This document shows, piece after piece, positions 17,370 through 27,481 of a stretch of DNA of 64,000 nucleotides. Made by a program: the position numbers and the translations under genes. The notes beneath the pieces were generated by a model. It did no database searches. It saw nothing but the letters and a program-made list of their open reading frames with translations, and had not been told where the DNA came from. Every line of letters begins with the position of its first letter. The first letter of the stretch is position 1. Source of the DNA: Vibrio gallaecicus (GTDB lineage: Bacteria; Pseudomonadota; Gammaproteobacteria; Enterobacterales; Vibrionaceae); contig NZ_AP025491.1 in the NCBI RefSeq assembly GCF_024347495.1, positions 496,001 to 560,000 on the forward strand, read 5' to 3'.

Positions 17370-17825
17370 TTAGCGCAATGAGTCAACAGGTTTGAACTCG
17401 TTCTCAACTAGAGGTTTAGCTTCAGCTTGAGGAACGTGACACTGTAGACAGAAGTAACGACGTGGTGAAACGTCTGCTAATACCGCATCTTCACGATTAA
17501 CGTAGTGAGTAACACTAATTTTGGTTGCACCCATCTCTTTAGCATTTTTCCAGCTATGACAAGCCAGACATTTGTTTGCATTTAGAGATACTTCGTAGCT
17601 ACGAATGGTATGAGGCACTAGAGGTGGCTGGTAAACATAGTCACTTTCTAGAACCTGGTCTCTTGGGAATTTTTTAAAATCATCTGCTGGGCGAGTAGTT
17701 TCTAGCTCACTCACTCCACGTAGTGACTCAACGCCGCCAATACCGCCTGGGTTTTCCAGTTCAGCTTGAGCTGCGCCTGCTAGCAAAATGCCAGCTGTTA
17801 GTAGGGCAGTAATCAGTTTTTTCAT
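17370..17825 (-). CDS. napB: NapB, dihaem cytochrome subunit
   Basis: The 151-residue precursor has a cleavable signal (LITALLTAGILLAGAAQAE, cleavage about residue 21) and two haem sites, CLACHS near residue 95 and CLQCHV near residue 133. It also has the conserved PPLVPHTI region in which His residues serve as distal ligands. NapB carries electrons from NapC to the catalytic subunit NapA in the periplasm. It lies 121 bases after napA in the operon, a gap in which no other gene is visible. Confidence 0.95.
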   Translation of the reverse strand: MKKLITALLTAGILLAGAAQAELENPGGIGGVESLRGVSELETTRPADDFKKFPRDQVLESDYVYQPPLVPHTIRSYEVSLNANKCLACHSWKNAKEMGATKISVTHYVNREDAVLADVSPRRYFCLQCHVPQAEAKPLVENEFKPVDSLR

Positions 17826-17946
17826 GTTAATTTCTCCGCCAAAGGCAATTCTTTGAGAGGACTACTTCGTTCAATAATTGTTGAAAAAAGTAGTCGCAAT
17901 ATTAAATACGTAAGATCATTTGGTTTAGTTTGAAAAGCCGGAGCGT

Positions 17947-20436
17947 TTACGAAACCTTAGTGATCTTAACTGGACACTTCTTATAATCCGTCTGTTTAGA
18001 CAGTGGATCCGTTGCATCCAAGATCAACTTGTTGATCAGAATTCTTGCATCAAAGAATGGTACGAATACCAAGCCTTGTGGTGGACGGTTACGACCGCGA
18101 GTTTCAACACGAACACGAACCTCACCTCGTTTGTTTTCAATCAGAACTTCATCACCACGGCGCAAGCCACGAGCTTTAGCATCTGCAGGGTGGATGTAAC
18201 AAAGTGCATCCGGTACTGCTTTGTAAAGTTCAGGTACACGACGAGTCATTGTGCCTGTGTGCCAGTGCTCAAGAACACGACCAGTACATAGCCACATGTC
18301 GTACTCATCATTTGGTACTTCAGGTGGAGCCTCGTATGGTGCGTTAATGATCAGTGCTTTACCGTCGGGTTTACCGTAGAAGTCCCAACCAGAACCTTTC
18401 TTAGCGTATGGATCTGAACCTTCTTTAAAGCGCCACAGAGTTTCTTTACCATCAACTACAGGCCAGCGTAGACCACGTACTTTATGGTAAGTGTCGTATG
18501 GTGCTAAATCATGACCATGGTCGCGACCAAAGGCTGCGTACTCTTCGAATAGCCCCTTCTGTACGTAGAAACCTTGAGCTTGTGCATCGTCATTAAGCTC
18601 TTGAGCTTCAGACAGTGGGAAAGCGTCAACGTTGCCATTTTTGTAAAGCACGTCATACATTGTTTTACCACGGTATTCAGGTGCTTTAGCTAGAAGTTCT
18701 TCGCCCCAAACTTCTTCAACTGTGAAGCGTTTAGAGAACTCCATGATTTGCCATAAGTCAGACTTAGCATCACCAACGGTTTTAACTTGCTGGTACCAAG
18801 CTTGTGTACGACGTTCAGCATTACCGTAAGCACCTTCTTTTTCAATCCACATTGCTGTTGGAAGGATAAGGTCAGCTGCTTGAGCAGTTGCGGTAGGATA
18901 CGGATCAGAAACAACAATGAAGTTATCTGGGTTACGGTAACCAGGCAGACGTTCAGTATTGATGTTTGGACCAGCTTGCATATTGTTATTACACATTACC
19001 CAGTAAGCATTGATCTTACCGTCTTTAAGCATACGGTCTTGAACAACGGCGTGAGCACCAGGCTTGCCATTTAGAGTGCCTTCTGGAAGTTTCCAGATTT
19101 TTTCTGAAATCTTACGGTGTTTAGGGTTTGCTACTACCATGTCTGCAGGTAGACGGTGTGAGAACGTACCTACTTCACGCGCTGTACCACATGCAGATGG
19201 TTGGCCTGTTAGTGAGAACGGGCTGTTACCTGGAGTAGAAATCTTACCTGTAAGAAGGTGAATGTTATATACAAGGCTGTTCATCCAAACGCCACGAGTA
19301 TGTTGGTTCATACCCATAGTCCAAAGTGACATTACTTTGGTGTTTGGATCCGCGTATTGTTTTGCAAGCTCAATAAGCTTGTCTTCAGATACGCCAGACA
19401 TTTGTGAAGCTTTTTCAACTGTGTACTCAGATACTGACTTTTTGTAATCTTCAAATGAGATAGAAGTCATTTTGCCTGAGTTAGGGTTCGCTGCTGCTTT
19501 TTGCAGAGGATCGTCATCACGAAGGCCGTAACCGATATCGGTTGTTGCTTGTTTGAAGTTCGTGTGCTTATTAACGAAATCCCAGTTAACAGCATCGTTT
19601 TGGATGATGTAGTTAGCGATGAAGTTAGCAATTGCCAAATCAGATTGAGGTTCGAAAATATAACCAGTGTCAGCAAGCTCAAATGAACGGTGGTAGTAAG
19701 TAGACAGTACGTTTACTTTAACATGTGGATGGCTTAGACGGCGGTCAGTAATACGAGTCCAAAGAACTGGGTGCATTTCTGCCATGTTTGAACCCCACAG
19801 AACAAACGAGTCTGCGTGTTCAAAGTCATCGTAACAACCCATAGGCTCATCAATACCGAAAGTACGCATGAAAGCACCAACAGCAGAAGCCATACAGTGA
19901 CGAGCGTTTGGATCGATGTTGTTTGAACGGAAACCTGCTTTCATTAACTTAACAGCAGCGTAGCCTTCCATAACAGTCCACTGACCTGAACCGAACATAC
20001 CAACGCCTGTTGGACCGTTTTTCTTCAGAGCCGCTTTCCATTTTTCAGCCATTACGTCGAATGCCATATCCCAAGAGACAGGAGCAAAATCACCATCTTT
20101 ATGGAATTTACCATCTTTCATACGAAGTAGAGGCTGTTCAAGACGATCTTTGCCGTACATGATTTTAGAAAGGAAATAACCTTTAATACAGTTAAGACCC
20201 TTGTTTACTGGTGCTTCAGGGTCACCTTGTGTTGCTACAACTTTACCGTTTTGAGTACCAACTAATACTGAACAGCCTGTACCACAAAAACGACAAGGCG
20301 CTTTGTCCCACGTGATTTTCGTTTGATCGGAGCTTGCAATCAGGTTGGTTGCTGTTGCCGGTAGAGATACACCTGCAACGGCTGCCGCAGATGCAGCTGC
20401 GTTTGCTTTCACAAACGCACGTCTTGTCATTTTCAT
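17947..20436 (-). CDS. napA: NapA, catalytic subunit of periplasmic nitrate reductase
   Basis: The 829-residue protein matches the usual NapA length. It starts with a twin-arginine signal ([20 protein letters not shown]). The [4Fe-4S] ligands follow (CRFCGTGC, with the last Cys in GLNCIKGY), and then the segment [12 protein letters not shown], whose Cys coordinates molybdenum in the bis-MGD cofactor. The C-terminal molybdopterin-binding domain ends with [21 protein letters not shown], typical of NapA. It reduces nitrate to nitrite in the periplasm. Its ATG overlaps the napD stop by ATGA, so the two are translationally coupled, which fits NapD acting as the chaperone for the NapA signal peptide. 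Confidence 0.97.
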   Translation of the reverse strand: MKMTRRAFVKANAAASAAAVAGVSLPATATNLIASSDQTKITWDKAPCRFCGTGCSVLVGTQNGKVVATQGDPEAPVNKGLNCIKGYFLSKIMYGKDRLEQPLLRMKDGKFHKDGDFAPVSWDMAFDVMAEKWKAALKKNGPTGVGMFGSGQWTVMEGYAAVKLMKAGFRSNNIDPNARHCMASAVGAFMRTFGIDEPMGCYDDFEHADSFVLWGSNMAEMHPVLWTRITDRRLSHPHVKVNVLSTYYHRSFELADTGYIFEPQSDLAIANFIANYIIQNDAVNWDFVNKHTNFKQATTDIGYGLRDDDPLQKAAANPNSGKMTSISFEDYKKSVSEYTVEKASQMSGVSEDKLIELAKQYADPNTKVMSLWTMGMNQHTRGVWMNSLVYNIHLLTGKISTPGNSPFSLTGQPSACGTAREVGTFSHRLPADMVVANPKHRKISEKIWKLPEGTLNGKPGAHAVVQDRMLKDGKINAYWVMCNNNMQAGPNINTERLPGYRNPDNFIVVSDPYPTATAQAADLILPTAMWIEKEGAYGNAERRTQAWYQQVKTVGDAKSDLWQIMEFSKRFTVEEVWGEELLAKAPEYRGKTMYDVLYKNGNVDAFPLSEAQELNDDAQAQGFYVQKGLFEEYAAFGRDHGHDLAPYDTYHKVRGLRWPVVDGKETLWRFKEGSDPYAKKGSGWDFYGKPDGKALIINAPYEAPPEVPNDEYDMWLCTGRVLEHWHTGTMTRRVPELYKAVPDALCYIHPADAKARGLRRGDEVLIENKRGEVRVRVETRGRNRPPQGLVFVPFFDARILINKLILDATDPLSKQTDYKKCPVKITKVS

Positions 20437-20738
20437 ACTTCACCCTCAAGTTGAGAATTGTTACTTCCAGTGTCTGAATCTAATTCGTCTAAGTCAGTCT
20501 CGATTTGGTGATAAACCAAAGCTGTACCTAAAACGTTCGGTAAATTGTTAATAGCGTCGATAGTATCGGTGACGAAACCTTGGTTTTCAGTTTCTAACAC
20601 CACTATGATTTTGCCTTCTGGGCTATCACCGTAAATTTCAGCATTATCGTATTTTTCGATTTCTGCTTTCGTTTCCGCTAAATGCTCAGGGCTCACATGA
20701 ACGACTAAACTTGATATATGCACTTCATTTAGTGCCAT
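20433..20738 (-). CDS. napD: NapD, chaperone for NapA signal peptide
   Basis: The 101-residue cytoplasmic protein has the NapD ferredoxin-like pattern: [22 protein letters not shown], then [12 protein letters not shown] and [19 protein letters not shown]. NapD binds the twin-arginine signal of NapA and delays export until the cofactor is inserted. The C-terminal 20 residues are acidic and serine/asparagine-rich and appear dispensable. It is the second gene of the operon, 21 bases after napF, and its stop overlaps the napA start. Confidence 0.92.
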   Translation of the reverse strand: MALNEVHISSLVVHVSPEHLAETKAEIEKYDNAEIYGDSPEGKIIVVLETENQGFVTDTIDAINNLPNVLGTALVYHQIETDLDELDSDTGSNNSQLEGEV

Positions 20739-20759
20739 AAATTACTCTCGTTTTTATAT

Positions 20760-21239
20760 TTATATATTGCTCACAAGGATAGCTGAAGTCGGGCAAACTG
20801 ATACGCAGGCGCCACATCCGCTACACTCATCTAACTCGATTTTCGGTAGAGCCACACCACCGGCTCTGAGTTGAAATTGAATGGCCATAGGTTCACACAT
20901 ATCCCCACAACTTCTGCATTCAACATTCTGGTGGGCTAAACATTTATCATTTATTGAAGCCTTAGCGGTCCAAGGTGTTTCATGTTTAGCTTTGAAAATT
21001 GGTTCAGGACAGACATCTGCGCATTGATAACAAAAAGTACATTCGTCCTTTTGGAAATCCACGGTAGGAAATCCACCGTCGCCTACAACAATTATCTTAG
21101 TTTCACAAACCTGTATGCATTTTCCGCAGCGAGTACAATCATCTGCGAAAGAATCTAGGTTGTTAATCCATGGCAAACGAATTTGGCTAGAATCAACTTT
21201 ACGTCTAGAGAATAGACGACGCTTTGAGATGTCTACCAC
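20760..21239 (-). CDS. napF: NapF, cytoplasmic iron-sulfur protein
   Basis: The 159-residue protein carries ferredoxin-type cysteine clusters: CTRCGKCIQVCETKI, CTFCYQCADVCPEPIF, a variant CRSCGDMCEP, and CSGCGACVSVCPTSAI near the end. This is the NapF family, thought to supply or maintain Fe-S centres of NapA before export. The start is GTG at 21239 with only a weak ribosome site; no in-frame ATG lies near the N-terminal RRLFSRRK segment that resembles other NapF proteins. It is the first gene of napFDABC plus the TIGR02808 gene. Confidence 0.93.
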   Translation of the reverse strand: MVDISKRRLFSRRKVDSSQIRLPWINNLDSFADDCTRCGKCIQVCETKIIVVGDGGFPTVDFQKDECTFCYQCADVCPEPIFKAKHETPWTAKASINDKCLAHQNVECRSCGDMCEPMAIQFQLRAGGVALPKIELDECSGCGACVSVCPTSAILVSNI

Positions 21240-21347
21240 TAAATGCCTATAGATGTTAATAAGATGTTGTAATTGTAGGTCATTGTTCCATTAATATCTT
21301 GTCATTTATTCTCACAAAGAGTTTAGTTTTAGAAATATTTGTATAAA

Positions 21348-21363
21348 TACCCATTAAGGGCTA
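21348..21363. promoter_or_regulatory. NarP-type 7-2-7 binding site between napF and narQ
   Basis: TACCCAT-TA-AGGGCTA matches the two inverted NarL/NarP heptamers (TACYYMT) separated by 2 bp, with one deviation in the right half. The 7-2-7 arrangement is the one recognised by NarP. It lies between the divergent napF and narQ starts. Confidence 0.75.
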
Positions 21364-21377
21364 AATGGGGGGCTATC

Positions 21378-21391
21378 TTGTCTTAGATCAA
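21378..21391. promoter_or_regulatory. FNR-like box between napF and narQ
   Basis: TTGTC-TTAG-ATCAA has one perfect FNR half-site and TTG of the other. It sits 14 bases from the NarP-type site, consistent with joint oxygen and nitrate control of nap as known in enteric bacteria. Confidence 0.5.
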
Positions 21392-21491
21392 TAAATTACA
21401 GAACCAGCGATCACATATTGAATGGAGCTATGAATTTCGATGTGTGACAATATCGTAAGTTTAGTCAATCGCCGTAACTAGGAATAGATTC

Positions 21492-23207
21492 TTGTTAATA
21501 AAACCCGTTACATCTGTCACAAGTACCATTGCTAAATCGTTACTCTTGATTTTGTTGCTTTCAGTTACGACGACTGGTTTTGCTATTTATACTTTGGCAT
21601 CCAGTTTAAATGATGCTGAAGCAGTAAATATTGCAGGATCCATGCGAATGCAAAGCTATCGACTTGCACATGATATACAAGTTGAATCAATGGATTACAG
21701 CATGCATATTCGAGAGTTTGAGTACTCACTATATTCCGATTCAATGAAAAATTTACGTAATTGGAATGTGCCTGAGGATATTACACAAGATTATTATCGA
21801 ATCATTGGTCGCTGGCATGAACTAAAAACCGTTTTGCGAAGTGAGCATCCTGAATACTACCTAGCGATTGTGGCTAATTTTGTATCTGAAATAGATGGGT
21901 TTGTTTTTAAACTTCAAGAATTCTCTGAGAATAAACTGATCAAGCTTGCTTGGGTTGGGGGAATTGGCTTAGGTGGTGTTTTAGTCATTTCTTTATTTGT
22001 TGTTCATTTTGTACGTAAACAGGTTGTTAAACCATTACATGGGCTTGTTAGGGCCAGTCAACAGATAAAGAATCAAGATTTCTCAGTTCAAGTTCCCGTT
22101 CAAAATGACAATGAACTCGGGGTTTTAGCGAAAACATTTAATTCGATGGCAAAAGATCTTGGAGCCCTATACCGCAACCTAGAAGAAGCGGTGAATGAAA
22201 AGACAGGTGAGCTTCAAAATGCCAATCAATCATTACAAGTATTGTATGACTCTTCACAAGAACTAACAGTGGCACGTATAGCGCCTGAAAACTTTAGAGC
22301 TATCTTACAAAACTTAAATAGTTTAGATGGCATTGAATCTCTACGTTTAGAAATTGAAGATACGGCAGGGCGTGCTTTAATTTTAGATGAGGGCTATGAT
22401 GTTATTGAATATGATGAAAAATTAGAGTTGAAGTTAGATGATCATGATCTAACACTGGGCTATTTGTATTGTTCATATCGCACTGGCTATTCAGATAAAG
22501 CGTTAATCGAAAGTTTTATACAACTGCTATCGCGAGCCATATTTTATAATCATGCACAGAAAAAGGCAGAGCAACTGCTGTTAATGGAAGAAAGGGCAAC
22601 AATAGCTCGTGAGCTGCATGACTCACTGGCGCAATCTTTATCTTATCTAAAGATCCAAGTGACTCTGTTGAAGAGGGTCATTGCAAAGTTGCCTGAACAC
22701 AAACATCGAGATCAATCCGAGCAAATAGCATTAGAGATTGGCGATGGTTTAGCTGGGGCTTATACCCAATTAAGAGAGCTACTCACCACTTTTAGACTTT
22801 CTATTAAAGAAGGCAGTTTTGGTGAGGCACTCAGTGATATGCTTGAGCAATTAAGCGAACGTACAGATGCTAAGATCAAACTAACCAATAATTTGTCCTC
22901 GATTGAATTAGATGCCCACAGACAGGTCCATTTACTTCAATTAATTCGTGAAGCAACAATTAACGCTATCAAACACGCTAATGCAGATGTGATTGAAGTG
23001 TGTTGTCTTGATGAAGAAGGCAAGGTGCTAGTCGTTGTACAAGATAACGGAGATGGCTTTGACCCAAATGATTCTAAATTGAATCATTATGGGGTAAGCA
23101 TTATGCAAGAACGCGCGGCAAGGCTTAATGGTGACCTAACTATCGATGCGGCTAAAGGTAAGGGCTGTAAGGTAATTCTAGAATATAAAAGTTTTAAGGA
23201 AGTCTAA
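21492..23207 (+). CDS. narQ: NarQ, nitrate/nitrite sensor histidine kinase
   Basis: The 571-residue kinase has a first membrane helix (about residues 14-36), directly followed by the nitrate-binding P-box (DAEAVNIAGSMRMQSYRLA, about 37-55), whose Arg binds nitrate. A periplasmic four-helix bundle, a second helix (about 155-176) and HAMP follow. The phosphoacceptor motif of the HisKA_3 type is ERATIARELHDSLAQ, with the ATPase domain at the end. The start is TTG at 21492 after TAGGAA. No ATG occurs until within the P-box, so the TTG is required to include the first helix. narP follows after two bases. The pair senses periplasmic nitrate or nitrite and should drive the divergent nap operon. Confidence 0.94.
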   Translation: MLIKPVTSVTSTIAKSLLLILLLSVTTTGFAIYTLASSLNDAEAVNIAGSMRMQSYRLAHDIQVESMDYSMHIREFEYSLYSDSMKNLRNWNVPEDITQDYYRIIGRWHELKTVLRSEHPEYYLAIVANFVSEIDGFVFKLQEFSENKLIKLAWVGGIGLGGVLVISLFVVHFVRKQVVKPLHGLVRASQQIKNQDFSVQVPVQNDNELGVLAKTFNSMAKDLGALYRNLEEAVNEKTGELQNANQSLQVLYDSSQELTVARIAPENFRAILQNLNSLDGIESLRLEIEDTAGRALILDEGYDVIEYDEKLELKLDDHDLTLGYLYCSYRTGYSDKALIESFIQLLSRAIFYNHAQKKAEQLLLMEERATIARELHDSLAQSLSYLKIQVTLLKRVIAKLPEHKHRDQSEQIALEIGDGLAGAYTQLRELLTTFRLSIKEGSFGEALSDMLEQLSERTDAKIKLTNNLSSIELDAHRQVHLLQLIREATINAIKHANADVIEVCCLDEEGKVLVVVQDNGDGFDPNDSKLNHYGVSIMQERAARLNGDLTIDAAKGKGCKVILEYKSFKEV

Positions 23208-23209
23208 AG

Positions 23210-23842
23210 TTGACGATTTGTAAAGTAATGCTGGTGGACGATCACCCATTAATGCGCCGAGGCATTAGCCAATTATTGAGTTTTGAAGATGAATTTGATG
23301 TGATTGCTGAAGCTAGCAATGGCACTGAAGCCGTCGCGATTGCGCATGAAGAAGATCCTGATTTGATCTTGCTTGATCTGAATATGAAAGGGATGTCTGG
23401 TCTTGATACGTTGAAAGCATTACGTACGGATGGCTCACAAGCAAATATCGTTATTTTAACCGTATCAGATAGCCCTGCGGATATTGAAGCGATTGTGAAA
23501 GCTGGTGCTGATGGTTATCTATTAAAAGATACTGAACCAGATGAACTGATTGAGTTGTTAAAGAAAGCCCATAGTGGTGATAAGGCCTACAGTAGCGTTG
23601 TTTCTAATTACCTTGAAAATGCGGACAGTCGTGAAGATATTTTCGGTCAACTAACCGAGCGTGAAATGCAGATTCTTCAAGAAGTCGCAAAGGGTTACCG
23701 AAACAAGCAAATTGCTGATCATTTGTTTATCTCAGAATCGACGGTTAAAGTTCACATGAAGAGCTTATTGAAAAAATTACAAGTTCCGTCGCGTACAGCG
23801 GCAACCGTTTTATACCTTGAGCGCTATGGTGAAATGAAATAG
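23210..23842 (+). CDS. narP: NarP, nitrate/nitrite response regulator
   Basis: The 210-residue regulator has a receiver domain starting VMLVDDHPLMRRG, with the phosphorylated Asp in LILLDLNMKGMSG near residue 59. A LuxR-type helix-turn-helix follows (LTEREMQILQEVAKGYRNKQIADHL through STVKVHMKSLL, about 148-195). Length and sequence fit NarP of the NarL family. Like narQ it begins with TTG (23210), preceded by AAGGAAG at good spacing. The first in-frame ATG would remove part of the first beta strand. A 7-2-7 site for it lies upstream of napF. Confidence 0.93.
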   Translation: MTICKVMLVDDHPLMRRGISQLLSFEDEFDVIAEASNGTEAVAIAHEEDPDLILLDLNMKGMSGLDTLKALRTDGSQANIVILTVSDSPADIEAIVKAGADGYLLKDTEPDELIELLKKAHSGDKAYSSVVSNYLENADSREDIFGQLTEREMQILQEVAKGYRNKQIADHLFISESTVKVHMKSLLKKLQVPSRTAATVLYLERYGEMK

Positions 23843-23876
23843 CGTTTCTCTATTGAGCAAATATTTATTCATTACT

Positions 23877-23917
23877 TAAATGCCGTGTAATCTACCGATA
23901 ACACGGCATTTTTTGTA
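23877..23917 (+). terminator. Terminator of narQP
   Basis: AAATGCCGTGT and ACACGGCATTTTTT pair around a 12-base loop, 35 bases after narP. Confidence 0.92.
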
Positions 23918-24055
23918 TTTATCCGTGCAAATAGTACGTGAATATACGTCTGATTATTATTAAGTTTTTATTTTATAAATCGTTTTATGCTGATCCTTGT
24001 GTCATGCTTACTTTACAAATTTTGTCAAAACTCAAGCAAATAATAAATTATTACT

Positions 24056-24862
24056 ATGATGGACAATACCCGTTTTATTTTGATTTTGTCACTTAGTACA
24101 CTGACAGGCTCGGATGCATTTACACAAGAAGAACCTAATCCAAAAACCCATAAGCCTAGTGCATCTATGGCAAAACCGGGGACACAGGAAAATAAGGTTA
24201 TAAGGCTTGCGTCAGGTGATTGGTTTCCTTATACCTCCAGTAAAGAGGAAGGGGGTATTCTTGAGGATGTCATTGATCACGCATTCGAGACACAAGGATA
24301 TAGCATTCAAATTGACTACTTTCCGTGGATACGAAGTGCCAAACTTGTCGAACATTCAAAATACGATGCTACTTTTCCTTGGTATCCGAATGCCGAAAGG
24401 GAAGAGTTGTTTACCATATCTTCTACACCACTTATCCATGTAGAAACAGTGATGTTTTATCACGAAAAAGTTGAGTTTGAATGGGACGAGATTGCGGATC
24501 TATCACAGTACGAAGTGGGTGGTGTACTAGGATATGCTTCAACTGAATTGCTTATTAAACATGGTATCGACATCATTAGTGCAACAAGTATGGAAGAGAA
24601 TGTCTACAAATTGTACCGACACCGTATTGATGCATTACCTATGGAACGGCAAGTTGGCTTATCCATGATCAAAGAAATTACCCAAGATGATTCAGGCAGG
24701 ATTCAAGTGAGTGATAAACCACTTATCAGTAAACCAATGTACATGTTTTTCCCCAAGACAGATAAAGGAGAGGAGCTATGCGAGATATTTGATAAAGGGT
24801 TGAATACTATTATTCAGAATGGCTGTTACGACTTATTACTTTCGAATAAGCCTTGTCACTAA
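24056..24862 (+). CDS. Periplasmic substrate-binding protein, amino-acid ABC type
   Basis: The 268-residue exported protein has a short signal (RFILILSLSTLTGSDAFTQ), a Pro/Lys-rich spacer, and a SBP_bac_3-type domain from about residue 49. That domain opens IRLASGDWFPYTS, followed by GGILEDVIDHAFETQGYSIQIDYFPWIRS and YDATFPWYPNAEREELFTIS. No permease or ATPase gene is adjacent. Solo proteins of this type are common in Vibrio and may feed a distant ABC system or act as sensors for a membrane partner. The ATG-ATG start at 24056 lacks a clear ribosome site, so expression may be weak or the exact start uncertain by one codon. Confidence 0.78.
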   Translation: MMDNTRFILILSLSTLTGSDAFTQEEPNPKTHKPSASMAKPGTQENKVIRLASGDWFPYTSSKEEGGILEDVIDHAFETQGYSIQIDYFPWIRSAKLVEHSKYDATFPWYPNAEREELFTISSTPLIHVETVMFYHEKVEFEWDEIADLSQYEVGGVLGYASTELLIKHGIDIISATSMEENVYKLYRHRIDALPMERQVGLSMIKEITQDDSGRIQVSDKPLISKPMYMFFPKTDKGEELCEIFDKGLNTIIQNGCYDLLLSNKPCH

Positions 24863-24880
24863 GTCTGCTTTAGAACTGCG

Positions 24881-24920
24881 TAGCTATGTATCTATCTATG
24901 TAGCTACGTATCTATATAGT
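24881..24920. repeat. Imperfect 20-bp tandem duplication
   Basis: TAGCTATGTATCTATCTATG is followed at once by TAGCTACGTATCTATATAGT, 18 bases after the stop codon of the substrate-binding protein gene. Confidence 0.75.
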
Positions 24921-25451
24921 TAAGTTAGTAAAGCCCGTTTTCCGTTATCCCCCCTCCTCGACTCCTTGATTCCACAAGTATTCAAACGCGCAGTTAATGA
25001 TAATTCTTGAGCTCCAGATCCTTAAAGGAACACCTGCCCATCAGTTAACGCTTAGTGACTCATGAGCGCTTATTCACTCTTTAAACAAGCTTCTTAAATT
25101 CTCAATGCTTCTTTTTGTTCTTTATTAATTGCAAATCAAGGTCACATATTCGGCAAGTTAGGTCTATTCTTATTTATAAAACACTCACTAAGTCACGTTT
25201 CTGGTGATGATAGTTACGAATTAACAAAAGTGTAATATTCATTTGAGAGCTTTAAGTTAATCTTTTATTCAATATATCAATGACTTTTATTTTTATATTG
25301 GTAAGTAATAGTAATTAAGTATGAGTGGTGGGGTATAAGTAAAAGCTAATATTTTGAGTAAAACAGCTTGAATAGCAAGGACAGCTTTGTTTAGTGCTGG
25401 TGAATGCAGCAGTATTCGAGTCATCAATAAGAATAATAGGTAGACACGATT
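24921..25451. other. Intergenic region before the chemoreceptor gene
   Basis: About 530 AT-rich bases with no convincing frame on either strand. It presumably holds the chemoreceptor promoter. No known riboswitch pattern was recognised. Confidence 0.5.
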
Positions 25452-27359
25452 ATGAAACAGTTTGGGTTTAAAAATTTACTCCTTTTTTCAATCATCGCTT
25501 TGGTAGCGGTATCCGTTTCGGTTTCAAGTTATGTTTCATACATCAAGCAGGAGGAAACGTTAGTTGAAATTATTACTTCTGCCAATGAAGATTATGTAAC
25601 TAAACAAGCTCAATTGATTGAAAATCAATTAGGTGAGAAAGTTTCTGGGCTAAGTAAATTAGCGGCAAAATTTCAAGTGGAAGAAGTGACAGGAACGCCA
25701 GAAGAGTTAATTGAACTGACCAAAATTATGGCAGGAGCGATGAACTTAAACAGTTCAGTCATTGGTTTTGAAAATGGTGATGGGTACTGGAATCAAACTG
25801 CAAAGAGTTGGCCAAACCATAAGCTTGACGGCGATATCACGGAGAGATCTTGGTATCAACTGGCGAGGAATAGCCAAGGTACAGCGATGACAGATCCGTA
25901 CTTGGGAGCCGGCTCAGACATTTATTGGATCAGCATCGTTGAAAAAATTAAAAATGGAATGATATCTGTCGACATGCAGTTGGACTTCTTAAATGAATTA
26001 GTAAAAAGTGCAACCGAAATTCCAGGTGCTGTCGCTATCATAATTAGCCAAGACACCACCATTCTTGCATCTTCTACACCGTTGTTTAAAGCAAGCGAGA
26101 AAGCGTCTAAGTATCCATGGTTTAGGGATGTGGCAAATGAAGCCGTATCAAAAGTGAGTAGCGTAAAACACTATGATCTAGATGGAAGTGACAAGCTGCT
26201 ATTTTCACATCAAATCAAGATAGCAGGTAAAAATTGGTACTTTGCTATTGGGGTGGATAATGATGTGGCGTACGCGAGCTTAGCTGAGGCTAAATACTCT
26301 GCCATTATTAGTGCCGTTACCGCCACGCTGATTAGCGTTATTGTTGCTTTCTTTGTATTACAGATCTTATATCGTCCTATTTTGGCATTAAGAACCACGA
26401 TCGATGGCTTATCGCAAGGTAACGGGGATTTAACACAACGCCTTGAAGTGAATACAAAAGATGACTTGGGCGAAATTGCCAATGGCGTGAATAAGTTCAT
26501 TGAAAGCCTACAACAGATGATGTTGGAAATTAAAGGTGTCACAGGAGACCTAAACGAAAATGTTGATAAGCTGAAAGATCAATCACAGCGCAATTCAATT
26601 ATCCTCCAAAATCATGTTTCAGAAACTGAGCAAGTAGTTACAGCAATAGAAGAGATGAATGCAACGGCTGAATCGATGGCTGTTGATGCAGCAAATACAG
26701 CTCAATTAACAAATAAGGCGAATGAAGCTGGTAATAGTTCAAAGCAAACGGCAACACAAGCACAGTCGAATGTTTCAGAGTTGGTGTCAGATGTTGAAGT
26801 TGCTGCTGAAAATGTACAGAAGATGAGTAGTGAAACGGATGGTATTAATACAATTCTTGGAGTGATTGGAGCTATTGCAGAGCAAACGAATTTGTTAGCA
26901 CTGAATGCGGCAATTGAGGCGGCACGAGCTGGTGAACAAGGTCGTGGTTTTGCTGTTGTGGCTGATGAAGTTCGTAACCTAGCCAGTCGAACTAAAACCA
27001 GTACTGAAGAAATTGAAGGCGCTTTGGGCAGTTTATTGAAAGGCAGCCAGTCTGTTGTTGAGTCTATGGATGTCACAAAAGATAGATGTGAACATACGGC
27101 AGAAGGCGCAGGAGAAGTGGTTGAAAGCCTTGAAACCATGACTCAATTTGTAATTGAAATTAATGACTTGAGTGCGCAAATTGCAACCGCTGCTGAAGAG
27201 CAGAGTAGCGTGACTCAAGAGTTAAGCCGAAATATGTCAGCGATTAATGACATTGTTGGAGAGCTCGATAGCAATGGTAAACAAGCATTAGATGGTGCTA
27301 GCAATATAGACAATGTGAATAGCCAATTGATAGAAATTGTAGGGCGATTCAAGTTGTAG
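25452..27359 (+). CDS. Methyl-accepting chemotaxis protein with Cache sensor
   Basis: The 635-residue receptor has a first membrane helix (about residues 9-28) and a periplasmic double-Cache-like sensor (about 35-275), including [11 protein letters not shown] and a [19 protein letters not shown] motif typical of dCache domains. A second helix (about 280-303) and HAMP (about 304-357, [24 protein letters not shown]) follow. The signalling domain has the highly conserved hairpin [20 protein letters not shown] near residue 480 and [13 protein letters not shown]. It controls flagellar motility through CheA/CheW. The ligand is unknown; dCache receptors often bind amino or organic acids, and a C4-dicarboxylate carrier gene lies next to it. 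No C-terminal CheR pentapeptide is visible. Confidence 0.92.
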   Translation: MKQFGFKNLLLFSIIALVAVSVSVSSYVSYIKQEETLVEIITSANEDYVTKQAQLIENQLGEKVSGLSKLAAKFQVEEVTGTPEELIELTKIMAGAMNLNSSVIGFENGDGYWNQTAKSWPNHKLDGDITERSWYQLARNSQGTAMTDPYLGAGSDIYWISIVEKIKNGMISVDMQLDFLNELVKSATEIPGAVAIIISQDTTILASSTPLFKASEKASKYPWFRDVANEAVSKVSSVKHYDLDGSDKLLFSHQIKIAGKNWYFAIGVDNDVAYASLAEAKYSAIISAVTATLISVIVAFFVLQILYRPILALRTTIDGLSQGNGDLTQRLEVNTKDDLGEIANGVNKFIESLQQMMLEIKGVTGDLNENVDKLKDQSQRNSIILQNHVSETEQVVTAIEEMNATAESMAVDAANTAQLTNKANEAGNSSKQTATQAQSNVSELVSDVEVAAENVQKMSSETDGINTILGVIGAIAEQTNLLALNAAIEAARAGEQGRGFAVVADEVRNLASRTKTSTEEIEGALGSLLKGSQSVVESMDVTKDRCEHTAEGAGEVVESLETMTQFVIEINDLSAQIATAAEEQSSVTQELSRNMSAINDIVGELDSNGKQALDGASNIDNVNSQLIEIVGRFKL

Positions 27360-27393
27360 AAGTTTATCATTGGTAATTAATTATCAATGGCTA

Positions 27394-27428
27394 CTAAAAA
27401 AGGGACTCTCGATGAGTCCCTTTTTAGT
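27394..27428. terminator. Bidirectional terminator
   Basis: AAAAAAGGGACTC and GAGTCCCTTTTT pair around TCGAT, between the convergent chemoreceptor and dcuC genes. Confidence 0.92.
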
Positions 27429-27481
27429 CTAGCTTAGGTAAGCTTCGTTTAGATCAATTAGTTACTTTGCCAATGTAACGA

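Noticed and set aside
18076..19686. Several plus-strand open frames of 60-95 codons opposite napA
   Set aside because: They are antisense shadows of the napA reading frame; none has a plausible start region or composition.
25201..25451. Cyclic di-GMP (GEMM) riboswitch before the chemoreceptor gene
   Set aside because: The conserved GEMM bases and paired helices could not be found in the leader.
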